A stretch of DNA of 64,000 nt from Beggiatoa leptomitoformis (GCF_001305575.3 NZ_CP012373.2:1984001-2048000); one strand, 5' to 3'. Shown: positions 46,937 to 57,105, counted from the stretch's first letter. The notes: generated by a model from the letters alone, not told the origin. Made by a program: numbers and translations.

Positions 46937-47857
46937 TCGTTCATCTTTAGATGCGTTATGCACGGAATTTACCAAAAATGATGCTTTGTAATATGGCATG
47001 AATGACATCACTTCACATGGTGGTATCTATTATTCGTTCTTCTTAGGTTAAACCTAACAATGTTGTTTCCGTTAATTCACTTGTTGGGAAAATACCCTCC
47101 TGCTCTCGTAAGTAGCCACGATCACTGTAAACTTCATCAGCCACAAAGATATACACCCCATTTTCTCGAATGGTCACTGCTTTATCTTCTGTTAAATCTA
47201 ATCCGATAGTAATTGTAATCATCACGTTAATATCACTGGCATGGGCTGTTTTTATAAATTGTTTATAGCGTTCACGCAAAGTTCTTTTCGCACCAATGCC
47301 ATAGCTTCTCTTATCCCGTAATTTAAACCGAAAATCATATTCAGTACTTGCATCGGTTGTATCATGCACATTGCACTCAATATCTTCTTTTCTAAGTCCC
47401 ATATTTCCAGTTAAGACGGATAAAATACGATCTTCATAGTTTGAGCCTGAGTTGGAAATAATCGATTGATTTATGCTTTCATTAAACATCAGCATAAATA
47501 TCTGATTAGGTTCAACGCCTTTAGCTACTAAGCTCATTGCCGATATTGATAAAGATTTTAAAAAATCTTCAACTTCTTGAGACATAAAGTCAGATTGACC
47601 TGCTATCAATTTTTCAAAAAACACCAACGCTAATAATGCACCATTAACCCGCGCTGAATACGGTGTCATCACTGATAATTTATCATATTCAAGAGAAAGT
47701 GGCGGTAAGCTGGCAAGCCGTTCAGCAATGGTAATTATTTTTAATTTGGCTTCGCTCAATAGTAAATCTTTAATTGCATAAAGCCTAGAGCGTGTCATCA
47801 AATAGTAAAAAGTGTTATATTATAGGTATATACCCAGATATCGCCAAGGATAAAACA

Positions 47858-48277
47858 ATGAGTCGTCGCTATGCCTTAACCGATGAACAATGGTCAAAAC
47901 TAGAACCGCTACTCCCTGGACGTAAAGGACATGTCGGGATGACGGCTAAAGATAACCGCTTGTTTATTGATGCCGTTCTATTCCGTTATCGCAGTGGCAT
48001 TCCTTGGCGCGACCTCCCCGAACGCTTTGGTGATTTCCGTGTCGTCCATACCCGCTTCAGTCGTTGGTCTAAAAAAGGTGTCTGGGAACGTGTTTTCAAG
48101 ATACTAAGTGCCGATGCCGATAATGAATATGCCATGATAGACAGCACAATAGTTAGAGCGCATCAACATAGTAGTGGTGGTGGTGCAGATGAAGCCATTG
48201 GACGTAGCGCAGGGGGTTTAAGTACCAAGATTAACTCCGTTGTTGACGCACTGGGCAATCCGACCCTTTTTTTTTGA
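47858..48277 (+). CDS. IS5-family transposase, N-terminal frame (copy 2)
   Basis: Identical in layout to copy 1: starts MSRRYALTDEQWSKLEPLLP behind AAGGATAAAACA, carries the first DDE aspartate in AMIDSTIVRAHQH and ends at a run of nine T (48267-48275) with ...PTLFF then stop. -1 slippage on this run would continue into the second frame. Confidence 0.9.
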   Translation: MSRRYALTDEQWSKLEPLLPGRKGHVGMTAKDNRLFIDAVLFRYRSGIPWRDLPERFGDFRVVHTRFSRWSKKGVWERVFKILSADADNEYAMIDSTIVRAHQHSSGGGADEAIGRSAGGLSTKINSVVDALGNPTLFF

Positions 48278-48606
48278 CTGCGGGACAGGCAAGCGACCTT
48301 GAAGGGGCTGATGCTCTTATTCCTCAGATAAAGGCAAACGCTTTATTGGCTGATAAGGCTTATGATGCTGATGAACGGGTTAGAGATGTTTTAAAACAGA
48401 AAAGCATAGAACCTGTGATTCCGTTCAGGAAAAATCGTTTAAATCCACCTGATTATGATAAAGTCCTTTATAAGGCACGTTATTTAATCGAGCATTTCTT
48501 CGGTAAATTAAAGCAATACCGCGCCATAGCTACACGATATGATAAACGCGCTAGGAATTTCTTAAGTGGGGTTTATTTGGCTTCTACCTTGATTCTTTTG
48601 GCTTGA
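48274..48606 (+). CDS. IS5-family transposase, C-terminal frame (copy 2)
   Basis: Second half of the transposase with LLADKAYDADERVRDVLKQ and the catalytic Glu in YLIEHFFGKLKQYR. It opens at the T9 run in the -1 frame relative to the N-terminal half and has no ribosome-binding site of its own, so it is expressed only by frameshifting. Confidence 0.88.
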   Translation: MTAGQASDLEGADALIPQIKANALLADKAYDADERVRDVLKQKSIEPVIPFRKNRLNPPDYDKVLYKARYLIEHFFGKLKQYRAIATRYDKRARNFLSGVYLASTLILLA

Positions 48607-48686
48607 ACCTTTAACCCTTCTTATTTGATGACAGGCTCTAATATCAAATTTTTTATCAAGAATTTTGATTTTCTGTATCGTCATGT

Positions 48687-49676
48687 TCATTTTACCTTTT
48701 GTAATAGGACATTAAAAATAGCCTCCGCCAAAGCGCGAATTACAGGCACACAAACACTGTTGCCAAACTGCCGATACGCTTGCGTATCACTTACCACAAT
48801 CATAAAATCTTCAGGAAACCCCTGTAGGCGACAAGCCTCACGGGGTGTTAACTTACGGGGATTTTTACCTTGTTGAGCAATCAAAATTTCCGAACCATCT
48901 TTATAATAGCGCGCAGAAATAGTGCTGGTATATGCAGAATTCGCATCAAATAAAGAATACCCAAAACCGTTACCCTTTTGTAAATGTTCTAGTTTACGCC
49001 GCTGATGCCCATCCCATAACTTATCTGAAAGTGTATATTTTTCATCAACATTAGCTTCCAAAATATCGCCTAATTTGACTTTGCATTTTGGCGGAGTGGG
49101 AAATTCAAAATCCAATGGCTCTCGAAAACCAATAATATAAATCCGCTCGCGATTTTGAGGAACACCAAAATCTTTAGCATTTAAAACTTCAGCATAAACT
49201 ATGTAACCTAACTCATTTAATGTATTTTTAACGACGCGAAAAGTATTGCCTTTATCGTGATTTTTAAAGCCTTTCACATTCTCCAAAAATACCACTTTTG
49301 GCTGGTGATGCTTCACAATACGGACAATGTCAAAAAACAAAGTGCCGCGTACATCTTCAAAACCTTTTTTCAGTCCTGCATGAGAAAATGGCTGACAGGG
49401 AAAACCTGCAAGTAAAACATCAAATTGAGGAATTTCAGTTTCATTAATTAGGGTAATATCGCCCACAGGTGATTCACCATAATTTGCTTGATAGCTTTGT
49501 GCTGAAAACTTATCGATTTCTGAAGAAAACACGAACTGTGCATATTCTTTAAATGCTTGTTGAAAACCTGTCCGAATGCCACCAATACCCGCAAACAAAT
49601 CAATAACTTTATACACACGTACGACGTTGGATTCGATACGATATTCAAAACTTAACTGCTTAAATTCATTTGCCAA
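48687..49676 (-). CDS. DNA (cytosine-5-) methyltransferase of a type II R-M system
   Basis: 329 residues with the full set of C5-methyltransferase motifs in order: I (VIDLFAGIGGIRTGF), IV with the catalytic Cys94 (LLAGFPCQPFSHAGL), VI (VVFLENVKGF), VIII (QNRERIYIIGF), the variable target region, IX (LTPREACRLQGFPEDF) and X (FGNSVCVPVI). The open frame begins with TTG at 49676; a GTG shortly before YKVIDLF is the main alternative and no ATG is available. It precedes the interrupted endonuclease gene with an ATGA overlap. The recognition site cannot be read. Confidence 0.93.
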   Translation of the reverse strand: MANEFKQLSFEYRIESNVVRVYKVIDLFAGIGGIRTGFQQAFKEYAQFVFSSEIDKFSAQSYQANYGESPVGDITLINETEIPQFDVLLAGFPCQPFSHAGLKKGFEDVRGTLFFDIVRIVKHHQPKVVFLENVKGFKNHDKGNTFRVVKNTLNELGYIVYAEVLNAKDFGVPQNRERIYIIGFREPLDFEFPTPPKCKVKLGDILEANVDEKYTLSDKLWDGHQRRKLEHLQKGNGFGYSLFDANSAYTSTISARYYKDGSEILIAQQGKNPRKLTPREACRLQGFPEDFMIVVSDTQAYRQFGNSVCVPVIRALAEAIFNVLLQKVK

Positions 49677-50232
49677 AATTAAATACTCTTAATTTTATAG
49701 AACCTATTTGAAGTCTTTAAAAGAAAACCATTCATTTAATCATTAGTGTGATAGAACACAATTTTAGTTTCGCATTTGCATTCTCAAAAGATTGTTCAAC
49801 GTTTTTAATCCTCGATTTATTCCCTACCCAGATATTAGACCTTTCAACTACCATATTACTATAATGAGGACAAAACCTGCTCATTCCTAAAATATTTAGG
49901 TTAATCAATCCTATGTTATTAATATTCTTCATTATGGTGTGTAAATATCAATGGTATCAAACAAGACGTAATAAGCCTACTTCTGGGGGTAGGTTTGTCT
50001 TTTCTGGATTGGTAATTATTTTAATCAATGATTTAATAATTGCCCATTTTGCATTGTTTACTTGGATATGGGTTTGCGAGAAATTTACCCTAAAAAGAAG
50101 ATTCTGATTAAATTTTATTTAAATGCTGTACTGTCTTAACTAATTAAGTTATGTTCTTCAGTCCGTTTTAAGCACTATCATCTATACTCTCCTTTCAAAT
50201 CAAATTGGTTTCTCACTCATTACCTATACGCT
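49677..50232. other. intergenic region between the R-M operon and ccmC
   Basis: 556 bp, AT-rich. A hairpin-like AGCCTAC...GTAGGTTT (49975-49996) with T-rich DNA after it may be a terminator. Two short open frames here (49732-49932 minus, 49913-50107 plus) have no family resemblance and overlap this hairpin or each other. ccmA and ccmB, expected upstream of ccmC, are absent. Confidence 0.45.
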
Positions 50233-51015
50233 ATGTGGGCATTTTTACATAAACTTTCCTCTCCGCCTTATTTCTACAGTTTTGCAGGTCGTTTGATTCC
50301 TTATGTGGGTTGGACTTGCGCTGTTCTACTACTGATTGGTTTATATCAAGCCTTAATCGTCGCACCTGTCGATTATCAACAAGGACATAGTTATCGAATT
50401 ATGTTTGTACATGTGCCTGCAGCATGGATGGGTATGTTTATTTATGCGTTTATGGCCGTTTCTGCCGCAATTGGTATTATTTGGAAAATTAAACTTGCGG
50501 ATATTATGGCGGCATGTGCAGCACCGATTGGGGCTTCCTTCGCCTTACTTGCTTTAGCAACAGGGTCTTTATGGGGAAAACCTATGTGGGGAACGTGGTG
50601 GGCATGGGATGCACGACTCACTTCTACATTAATCATGTTTTTTCTGTATTTAGGAATTATTGCGTTAAATTCTGCGATTGAGGATAAGCGTAACGCTGCA
50701 CGGGCAAGTGGTATCTTAGCCATTGTTGGTGCTGTTAATTTACCGATTATTAAGTTTTCTGTAGATTGGTGGAACAGTTTGCATCAAGGTTCAACTATCA
50801 GTATTTTAAAGATGAAATCCAATATTGATATTAGTATGTTGATTCCTTTGTTGATTATGGCGATTGCATTTAAATTATTTTTTGTATTGGTTTTGTTGAT
50901 GCGAGCGCGCAATGAGGTGTTAGAACGTGAAAAAAACAGTAAATGGGTGGAATCTCTCTTATTGACACCCGTTACGTTGACAACGGCATCTAATCCATCG
51001 GTTGTTAAAGAATAA
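50233..51015 (+). CDS. ccmC: heme exporter / heme-handling protein CcmC
   Basis: Inner-membrane protein that loads heme onto CcmE in system I cytochrome c maturation. 260 residues, six membrane segments, with the periplasmic tryptophan-rich WWD motif as WGKPMWGTWWAWDARLTS and flanking histidines (MFVHVPAAW; VDWWNSLHQGSTIS). First gene of ccmCDEF. Confidence 0.96.
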   Translation: MWAFLHKLSSPPYFYSFAGRLIPYVGWTCAVLLLIGLYQALIVAPVDYQQGHSYRIMFVHVPAAWMGMFIYAFMAVSAAIGIIWKIKLADIMAACAAPIGASFALLALATGSLWGKPMWGTWWAWDARLTSTLIMFFLYLGIIALNSAIEDKRNAARASGILAIVGAVNLPIIKFSVDWWNSLHQGSTISILKMKSNIDISMLIPLLIMAIAFKLFFVLVLLMRARNEVLEREKNSKWVESLLLTPVTLTTASNPSVVKE

Positions 51016-51033
51016 GAGAGCGGGTATTAATCA

Positions 51034-51195
51034 ATGAATGATTTTTTTAATATGGGCGGTTACGCCTTTTATGTCTGGACAAGTTATGGATTGGCTTTTT
51101 TAATTTTAGGAGCTAATTTGTTGATTCCCTTGAGTCATAAGCGTGAGTTATTGCAAACGTTAGCGCGACGAGCTAGAAGGAAAGAAAATGGCTAA
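51034..51195 (+). CDS. ccmD: heme exporter protein CcmD
   Basis: 53 residues, starting MNDFFNMGGYAFYVWTSYGL, one membrane segment (AFLILGANLLIPL) and a basic cytoplasmic tail (ARRARRKENG). Short length, the MGGYAFYVW text and position between ccmC and ccmE identify it. Its last eight bases overlap the start of ccmE. CcmD helps release holo-CcmE. Confidence 0.92.
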   Translation: MNDFFNMGGYAFYVWTSYGLAFLILGANLLIPLSHKRELLQTLARRARRKENG

Positions 51196-51658
51196 TAGTT
51201 TTATCACTATGACAAAAAAACACAAGCAACGTCTTGTTATTGTATTTTTGATTATTGCTGGGGTTGGCGCAACGGTTGGGTTAGCGGTGAGTGCCTTTAG
51301 TGAGAATATGTTGTTTTTCTTTACGCCAAGTGAAATTTTGGCAGGCAAAGCACCCGCAGATAAAACAATTCGTATCGGTGGCATGGTCACAACAGGCAGT
51401 TTGCAACGGGCAAAGGATAGTTTAACCGTGCAATTTACAGTAACTGATACGGTAAAAACCATGATGGTTGAATATACAGGGATTTTGCCTGATTTGTTTC
51501 GTGAAGGACAAGGCGTTGTTGCAATTGGTAAATTATCCAGTGATGGGGTGTTTAAAGCCTCTGAGGTGTTGGCAAAGCATGATGAGAAATATATGCCGCC
51601 TGAAGCCGCTAGCGCGATTAAAGCCGCGCAGTTAGAAAAAGCTAAAGCCCCGCAATAA
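51188..51658 (+). CDS. ccmE: cytochrome c-type biogenesis heme chaperone CcmE
   Basis: Membrane-anchored periplasmic chaperone that binds heme covalently. 156 residues: N-terminal anchor (RLVIVFLIIAGVGATVGLAV), beta-barrel with IRIGGMVTTGSL, VTDTVKTMMVEYTGILPDLF and the heme-attaching His in VLAKHDEKYMPPE. GAAGGAAAGAAA precedes ATG 51188. Confidence 0.96.
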   Translation: MANSFITMTKKHKQRLVIVFLIIAGVGATVGLAVSAFSENMLFFFTPSEILAGKAPADKTIRIGGMVTTGSLQRAKDSLTVQFTVTDTVKTMMVEYTGILPDLFREGQGVVAIGKLSSDGVFKASEVLAKHDEKYMPPEAASAIKAAQLEKAKAPQ

Positions 51659-51696
51659 GCGGTTTTCCTTCTTTTTTCTTTTACTTGTGTTTATTT

Positions 51697-53679
51697 ATGA
51701 TTCCAGAACTTGGTCATTTCGCTTTAATTCTCGCTTTGTGTTTGGCGATGGTGCAATTGTTTTTCCCTTTGGTGGGTGCAACACGCAATATTCCTAACTG
51801 GATGGCGGTGGCGCGTCCTGCGGCGGTGGGGCAATTGGTGTTTATTTTATTGGCCTATTGCTGTTTAACTTATGCTTTTATTACAAATGATTTTTCCGTT
51901 AGCTATGTTGCACAAAATTCTAATTCACAATTACCGCTTATTTATCGCATTGTGAGCGTGTGGGGTGGACATGAGGGGTCATTATTATTGTGGGTGATGA
52001 CCTTAGGATTTTGGACGGTAGCTGTTGCCATTATTAGCCGTCATTTACCCATCGCAACCCTTGCGCGGGTGTTGAGTGTTATGGGTTTTATCAGCGCGGG
52101 GTTTTTATTGTTTCTAATTGTTACGTCTAATCCATTTGACCGTTTGGCTGTTGCGCCTGCTAATGGGCGCGATTTAAATCCGTTATTACAAGACCCCGGT
52201 TTAATTATCCATCCACCCATGTTGTATATGGGTTACGTTGGTTTTTCCGTTGCATTTAGTTTTGCAATAGCAGCATTGCTGAGTGGACAGCTAGACAGTG
52301 CGTGGACGCGGTGGTCACGCCCTTGGACACTGATTGCGTGGATGTTTTTAACGGTAGGTATTGCGTTGGGTAGTTGGTGGGCATATTACGAATTGGGGTG
52401 GGGCGGTTGGTGGTTTTGGGACCCTGTGGAGAATGCGTCTTTTATGCCTTGGCTGGTAGGGACAGCATTAATTCATTCGTTGGCAGTTACTGAAAAACGC
52501 GGTGCTTTTAAGAGCTGGACGGTATTGCTTGCTATTATTACCTTTTCTCTTAGCTTATTAGGAACGTTTTTAGTTCGTTCAGGTGTGCTAACGTCGGTTC
52601 ATGCGTTTGCGACTGACCCTGAAAGAGGGATTTTTATTCTTGCTTTTTTGGGTACGGTAATTGGAATTTCTTTATTACTTTACGCATGGCGTGCGCCAAA
52701 AATGGGTAAAGGTGGACATTTTGATTTATTTTCTAAAGAAACATTGTTGTTGTTGAATAATGTATTTCTTGTAGTTGCTGCCGCGTGTATTTTATTGGGA
52801 ACATTATACCCACTCTTTTTAGACGCATTGAATTTAGGAAAAATTTCTGTCGGCCCGCCTTATTTTGATAAAGTCTTTTTCTTTCTTATCGCACCCTTAA
52901 TGTTGTTGTTAGGATTTGGTTCATTAACCCATTGGAAAAGTGATAATCCACGCAGAGTAATCAAGCAATTGTGGTTTTTATTGTTGATGAGTATTGTGTT
53001 AGGTGTTGCCGTCCCTGTTTTTTATTTGGGTGAAGCAGGCTTAGTCGTTTTTCCCGGTCTTGCGGTTGCATTTTGGATTTTATTCACAGTGGTTAAGGAT
53101 ATACGTGAAAAAATAAGAAATAAACCAACTGTTTGGCAAGGCTTGCGTGATTTACCGCGTGGTTTTTACGGCATGACTATCGCACATCTTGGGGTTGCCG
53201 TATTTGTTGTCGGGGTTACGCTAACAAATGCTTATAGTGTGGAGCAGGATGTTCGTTTAGAACCGAATGTAGAATTAGATGTTGCGGCGCATCATTTTAT
53301 TTTTGAAAAAATCGAACAGGTTGATGGTCCAAATTATAAGGCAGAGCGCGCAACCGTGCGTGTGCAGAAAGATGGAGAGGATGTTGCTGTGTTACATCCT
53401 GAAAAGCGTAATTATCTAGTCCGTTCTATGCCAATGACTGAAGCGGGTATTGATGCGGGTTTATTCCGTGATATTTACGTGTCAATGGGTGAGCCATTAG
53501 GTGGTGGCGCGTGGAGCGTGCGGATTTATTACAAGCCATTTATTCGTTGGATTTGGTTAGGTGCGTTATTCATGGCATTCGCGGGATTTTTATCAGCCAC
53601 TGATAGACGTTATCGGCGCATTGCAGAAAAAACCGTCAAGAAAACTGAAGCACAGTTTACACAACCTGTTGTTGTATAA
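51697..53679 (+). CDS. ccmF: cytochrome c heme lyase subunit CcmF
   Basis: Large inner-membrane component of the heme ligation complex. 660 residues from the ATG at 51697, many membrane segments, the WWD domain GWGGWWFWDPVENASFMPWL, WGGHEGSLLLWV and LLGTFLVRSGVLTSVHAFA. The frame is open four codons further upstream from a TTG. ccmG and ccmH, its usual partners, do not follow; the next feature is a tRNA on the other strand. Confidence 0.96.
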   Translation: MIPELGHFALILALCLAMVQLFFPLVGATRNIPNWMAVARPAAVGQLVFILLAYCCLTYAFITNDFSVSYVAQNSNSQLPLIYRIVSVWGGHEGSLLLWVMTLGFWTVAVAIISRHLPIATLARVLSVMGFISAGFLLFLIVTSNPFDRLAVAPANGRDLNPLLQDPGLIIHPPMLYMGYVGFSVAFSFAIAALLSGQLDSAWTRWSRPWTLIAWMFLTVGIALGSWWAYYELGWGGWWFWDPVENASFMPWLVGTALIHSLAVTEKRGAFKSWTVLLAIITFSLSLLGTFLVRSGVLTSVHAFATDPERGIFILAFLGTVIGISLLLYAWRAPKMGKGGHFDLFSKETLLLLNNVFLVVAAACILLGTLYPLFLDALNLGKISVGPPYFDKVFFFLIAPLMLLLGFGSLTHWKSDNPRRVIKQLWFLLLMSIVLGVAVPVFYLGEAGLVVFPGLAVAFWILFTVVKDIREKIRNKPTVWQGLRDLPRGFYGMTIAHLGVAVFVVGVTLTNAYSVEQDVRLEPNVELDVAAHHFIFEKIEQVDGPNYKAERATVRVQKDGEDVAVLHPEKRNYLVRSMPMTEAGIDAGLFRDIYVSMGEPLGGGAWSVRIYYKPFIRWIWLGALFMAFAGFLSATDRRYRRIAEKTVKKTEAQFTQPVVV

Positions 53680-53913
53680 GTAATAAACTAAAACTTGTTT
53701 GTGTCAGGATTAATAGTGTTACTACATTAGTAATGCGGTTAGTCCTGATTCAAATGGGTTTTAATGTTGTTACGGGATGGAAAAATAGCTGAATTATTTG
53801 CAGACGCAAGAAAAAGCAAGCTAACAGGAAGTTAGTGGCTTATTTTTGAACAGAATATTGGGGATTTATTTGAGTGTAATAACAGAAAAATACATTTAAG
53901 AAGGGTTAAAAAT

Positions 53914-53990
<77 letters not shown>

Positions 53991-54514
53991 CCAGAAGAAC
54001 CCATTATAGACCTGTTGCTTTTTACATGCAAGCTAATTTTGTTTTTTTATAAAAAAATCTTACAGAGTGTAAATTACTTGACGGTTTGTAATAACACAGA
54101 CACCACTGTTTAAAACAATATCATCTGTTTTTAAAGGTTATTTTTATCAGGATGCTCAGATACAGAGAATTTAAAGACAAGAGCAATGTTTTTCAAAGAT
54201 AATGACCCTTTTAATTAAGCGTAATATGGATAACATAGCTTTTCTCTTAATCTGTTTTTAGTTAAGCTGTCCCAGCATTCTAGCTTAATTACTTATTTTT
54301 ATTAGCTATTAAGTGTTTTATTGTGGCAATCTGCGCACATAAATCTTTTCTTCACCTTAAGACAGTTTGAAGTCATCCCGAATTCTTGTATTCTGCCATG
54401 TTATGGTAACTTGCACTTACGGGTAGAAACCATTCAAATACATAATAGGGCTATGAAAGCCAATCTATAAATATATTCAACCGTCTATTGAATCACAACT
54501 AAATATCCTCTCCC
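53991..54514. other. AT-rich intergenic region upstream of ccoI
   Basis: 524 bp between the tRNA (minus) and ccoI (plus). The left end should hold the tRNA promoter. ACAGACACC...CATCTGT (54096-54127) is a possible degenerate member of the dispersed palindrome family. Otherwise nothing recognisable. Confidence 0.4.
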
Positions 54515-56965
54515 ATGATGTCAGAAACCCATTGTTACCATTGCGGATTACCCATTCCTGAAAAAACTTATTTACCCGTTCGTATCAATCATGAAACCCA
54601 TTTAATGTGTTGTGCAGGCTGTCAGGCAGTTGCACAAGCCATTGTTGATAGTGGTTTAACCGATTTTTATGATTATCGTACAGATAACGCGCCAACAGGA
54701 CGGGAAATCGTCCCGAGTTTTTTACAGCAAACGACGGTTTATGATAATCCACAAATTCAAAAACGCTTTGTACGAGAAGAAGGGGAGAATATTTATGAAG
54801 CGGCATTAATATTAGAAGGAATTACTTGCGCTGCTTGTGTATGGCTAAATGAACGCCATCTGCGCAGTTTATCAGGTGTGTTAGAAGTGAGTGTCAATTA
54901 CACAACACATCGAGCGCGTGTGCGTTGGGATAGCCGTAAAATTCAATTGAGCGATATTTTACAAGCAGTTACACGTATAGGTTATCTTGCTCATCCCTAT
55001 GACCCCGACCGCCAACAAGCCGTTTTAGAGCAAGAACGCCGTTATTATCTGCGACGTATTGGGGTTGCAGGGGTTCTTAGTATGCAGATTATGATGTTTG
55101 CCCTCGCCGTTTATGCAGCAGAATGGTCTGGTACACAATTGGAAGATGAATTCCGCATTTTATTTAATTGGATTAGTTTATTATTGACTATCCCCATTAT
55201 GTTGTATGCCGCAACGCCGTTTTTTAATAATGCTTATCGAGATTTATCCTTACGGCGCGTTGGTATGGATGTGCCTGTTGCGTTAGGCTTACTCCTCGCT
55301 TTTGTTGGTAGCGTGTGGACAACTATCGTGCAAGGAACTGAACATGTTTACTATGATTCTGTGAGCATGTTTGTGTTTTTTCTCCTGAGTGGTCGCTATT
55401 TTGAATTGGTTGCCCGCCAAAAAAGTTCCCATGCGTCAGAAAGTTTAGTTCGTATTGTTCCCAGTATGGCAACACGCCTCATCACCAATGCAACAGGGAC
55501 GGATGAAGAACTTGTTTTAGTTGCCGATTTAGCGATTGGTGATACCGTATTGATTCGTCCGGGAGAAAATATTCCAGCAGATGGGCAGGTTATCGCGGGA
55601 TATTCCAGTATTGATGAATCATTACTAACAGGAGAAAGTCGCCCAATAGAAAAACACAGCGGCGATACTGTTATTGCGGGTACTATCAACATAGAAAGCC
55701 CTTTACAAATGCGCGTGGACAAAATTGGTGCTGATACCGTGTTATCACACATACTCCGCTTATTAGAACGCGCACAGACTGAAAAACCCAATATTACCCA
55801 ATTTGCCGACCAAATCGCAGGATGGTTCGTGGGTGGTGTCTTATTACTCTCGGTTATCGTTGCCTTTTACTGGTGGCAAGTTGACCCCAGCCGTTGGCTA
55901 GAAATTACCTTATCTGTCCTTGTTGTTACCTGTCCTTGTGCTTTATCGCTGGCGACACCAACCGCAATTACGGCTGCAACCAGCACATTAACCCGTATTG
56001 GTTTATTAACCACACGCGGTCATGCGTTAGAAACACTCGCGCGGGCAACACATATCGTTTTTGACAAAACAGGCACACTCACCATTGGACGACTAACGTT
56101 ACACAGTACACATAACATCAGCGACTGGACAACCAGCACCTGTTTACAATACGCAACCGCCTTAGAAAAGTATTCCGAACATCCCATCGCAAAAGCCTTA
56201 CACAACGCCTGTACAAATACACCATTAAGTGCGAATGCGGTTATCAATCAACTGGGCGCGGGTTTACAAGGTGAGATTAATGGTAAAACCTATTTTGTTG
56301 GAACAGTTGCTTTTATTCAAACCCAAACAACGCTAACGCTTCCCCTGACAACCCTTAACACGCTACAAAAAACAGGGCAGACTCTTGTTTGTTTTGCGGA
56401 TAAACAACAAATTCACTGCATTTTTTTACTGGATGATGAACTGCGTGCAGGAGCGCGCGAGCTGATTGATGCACTGCGTAAACAACACAAGCAACTGTAT
56501 CTATTCAGTGGTGACCATGTCACTGCTGTACAAAATGTTGCGCTGGCAGTTGGCATTACAGACTACGCAGCAGAATTGAGTCCAGCGGATAAATTATCTA
56601 AAGTTAAAGCGTTACAAGCACAAGGTGCAGTCGTTGTTATGATAGGTGACGGTGTAAATGATGCCCCTGTGCTGGCCCAAGCTCAAGTATCCATTGCGAT
56701 GGGAAGCGGTACACAAATCGCACGAGCCAGTGCAGATATGATTTTATTATCCGAACAATTATCTAATTTAAATATCGGCATTCAAACCGCGCAAAAAACC
56801 TTAATCGTTATCCGCCAAAATATTGTTTGGGCAATCGCTTATAATGTGCTGGCGTTACCCGCAGCGGCGTTAGGTTTTGTTCCACCTTGGTTGGCTGCAT
56901 TAGGGATGTCTTTGAGTTCACTCCTCGTTGTACTAAATGCGTTACGCTTGGTAAAAAAAGAGTAG
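54515..56965 (+). CDS. ccoI: P1B-type copper-transporting ATPase for cbb3 oxidase assembly (CcoI/FixI)
   Basis: 816 residues. The N-terminus carries a CcoI-type metal-binding region (HCYHCGLPI, then MCCAGCQAV) and a heavy-metal-associated domain with GITCAACVW. Transmembrane CPC motif in VVTCPCALSLATP, TGES as SLLTGESRPIE, phosphorylation site FDKTGTLT, and the hinge MIGDGVNDAPVLAQA. The two-part N-terminus distinguishes it from CopA. CcoI pumps copper out of the cytosol for cytochrome cbb3 oxidase; ccoNOPQ are not in the window. A second in-frame ATG at 54518 could be the start. Confidence 0.92.
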   Translation: MMSETHCYHCGLPIPEKTYLPVRINHETHLMCCAGCQAVAQAIVDSGLTDFYDYRTDNAPTGREIVPSFLQQTTVYDNPQIQKRFVREEGENIYEAALILEGITCAACVWLNERHLRSLSGVLEVSVNYTTHRARVRWDSRKIQLSDILQAVTRIGYLAHPYDPDRQQAVLEQERRYYLRRIGVAGVLSMQIMMFALAVYAAEWSGTQLEDEFRILFNWISLLLTIPIMLYAATPFFNNAYRDLSLRRVGMDVPVALGLLLAFVGSVWTTIVQGTEHVYYDSVSMFVFFLLSGRYFELVARQKSSHASESLVRIVPSMATRLITNATGTDEELVLVADLAIGDTVLIRPGENIPADGQVIAGYSSIDESLLTGESRPIEKHSGDTVIAGTINIESPLQMRVDKIGADTVLSHILRLLERAQTEKPNITQFADQIAGWFVGGVLLLSVIVAFYWWQVDPSRWLEITLSVLVVTCPCALSLATPTAITAATSTLTRIGLLTTRGHALETLARATHIVFDKTGTLTIGRLTLHSTHNISDWTTSTCLQYATALEKYSEHPIAKALHNACTNTPLSANAVINQLGAGLQGEINGKTYFVGTVAFIQTQTTLTLPLTTLNTLQKTGQTLVCFADKQQIHCIFLLDDELRAGARELIDALRKQHKQLYLFSGDHVTAVQNVALAVGITDYAAELSPADKLSKVKALQAQGAVVVMIGDGVNDAPVLAQAQVSIAMGSGTQIARASADMILLSEQLSNLNIGIQTAQKTLIVIRQNIVWAIAYNVLALPAAALGFVPPWLAALGMSLSSLLVVLNALRLVKKE

Positions 56966-57105
56966 TGCTAAATAAGCAGGAAGACTTTTTCATTCTGCCT
57001 CTTTTATCGCTACCAACAATCAGTAGTGCCAACGCAACAAAGATAATTTTATTTATTTGGCACTATCAAACAATTTTTAATTCTTCCGTGTATTGGACTA
57101 TCACC

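Larger units (their letters stand above)
47788..48638 (+). mobile_element. IS5-family (IS427-like) insertion sequence, copy 2, 851 bp
   Basis: Same element as at 9477-10327 but in the opposite orientation. Terminal inverted repeats GAGCGTGTCATCAAATA and complement of the right end GAGCCTGTCATCAAATA; flanking TA at 47786-47787 and 48639-48640. It lies within codon 18 of the restriction endonuclease gene. The protein differs from copy 1 at only a few positions (for example QKS for QQG, DKV for DKA). Confidence 0.94.
47043..48690 (-). pseudogene. type II restriction endonuclease gene interrupted by an IS
   Basis: The main part (47043-47785) encodes 247 residues ending ETTLLGLT; the first 17 codons lie on the other side of the IS, from the ATG at 48690-48688 to 48640. 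Removing the 851-bp IS and one TA gives a continuous frame reading KKFDI-RLYAIKDLLLSE, 264 residues in all. The start overlaps the methyltransferase stop as ATGA. A candidate PD-(D/E)xK core is TEYDFRFKLRDKRSYG followed by IGAKRTLRERYKQF. The truncated frame could begin at TTG 47801 or ATG 47798 inside the IS end, so a protein lacking 17 native residues is possible. Specificity unknown. Confidence 0.8.

Noticed and set aside
49732-49932. 66-residue open frame upstream of the methyltransferase as a possible R-M controller protein
   Set aside because: No helix-turn-helix pattern, and it overlaps the frame on the other strand; composition looks random.
49913-50107. 64-residue hydrophobic open frame upstream of ccmC
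   Set aside because: It spans a terminator-like hairpin and has no ribosome-binding site or family likeness.
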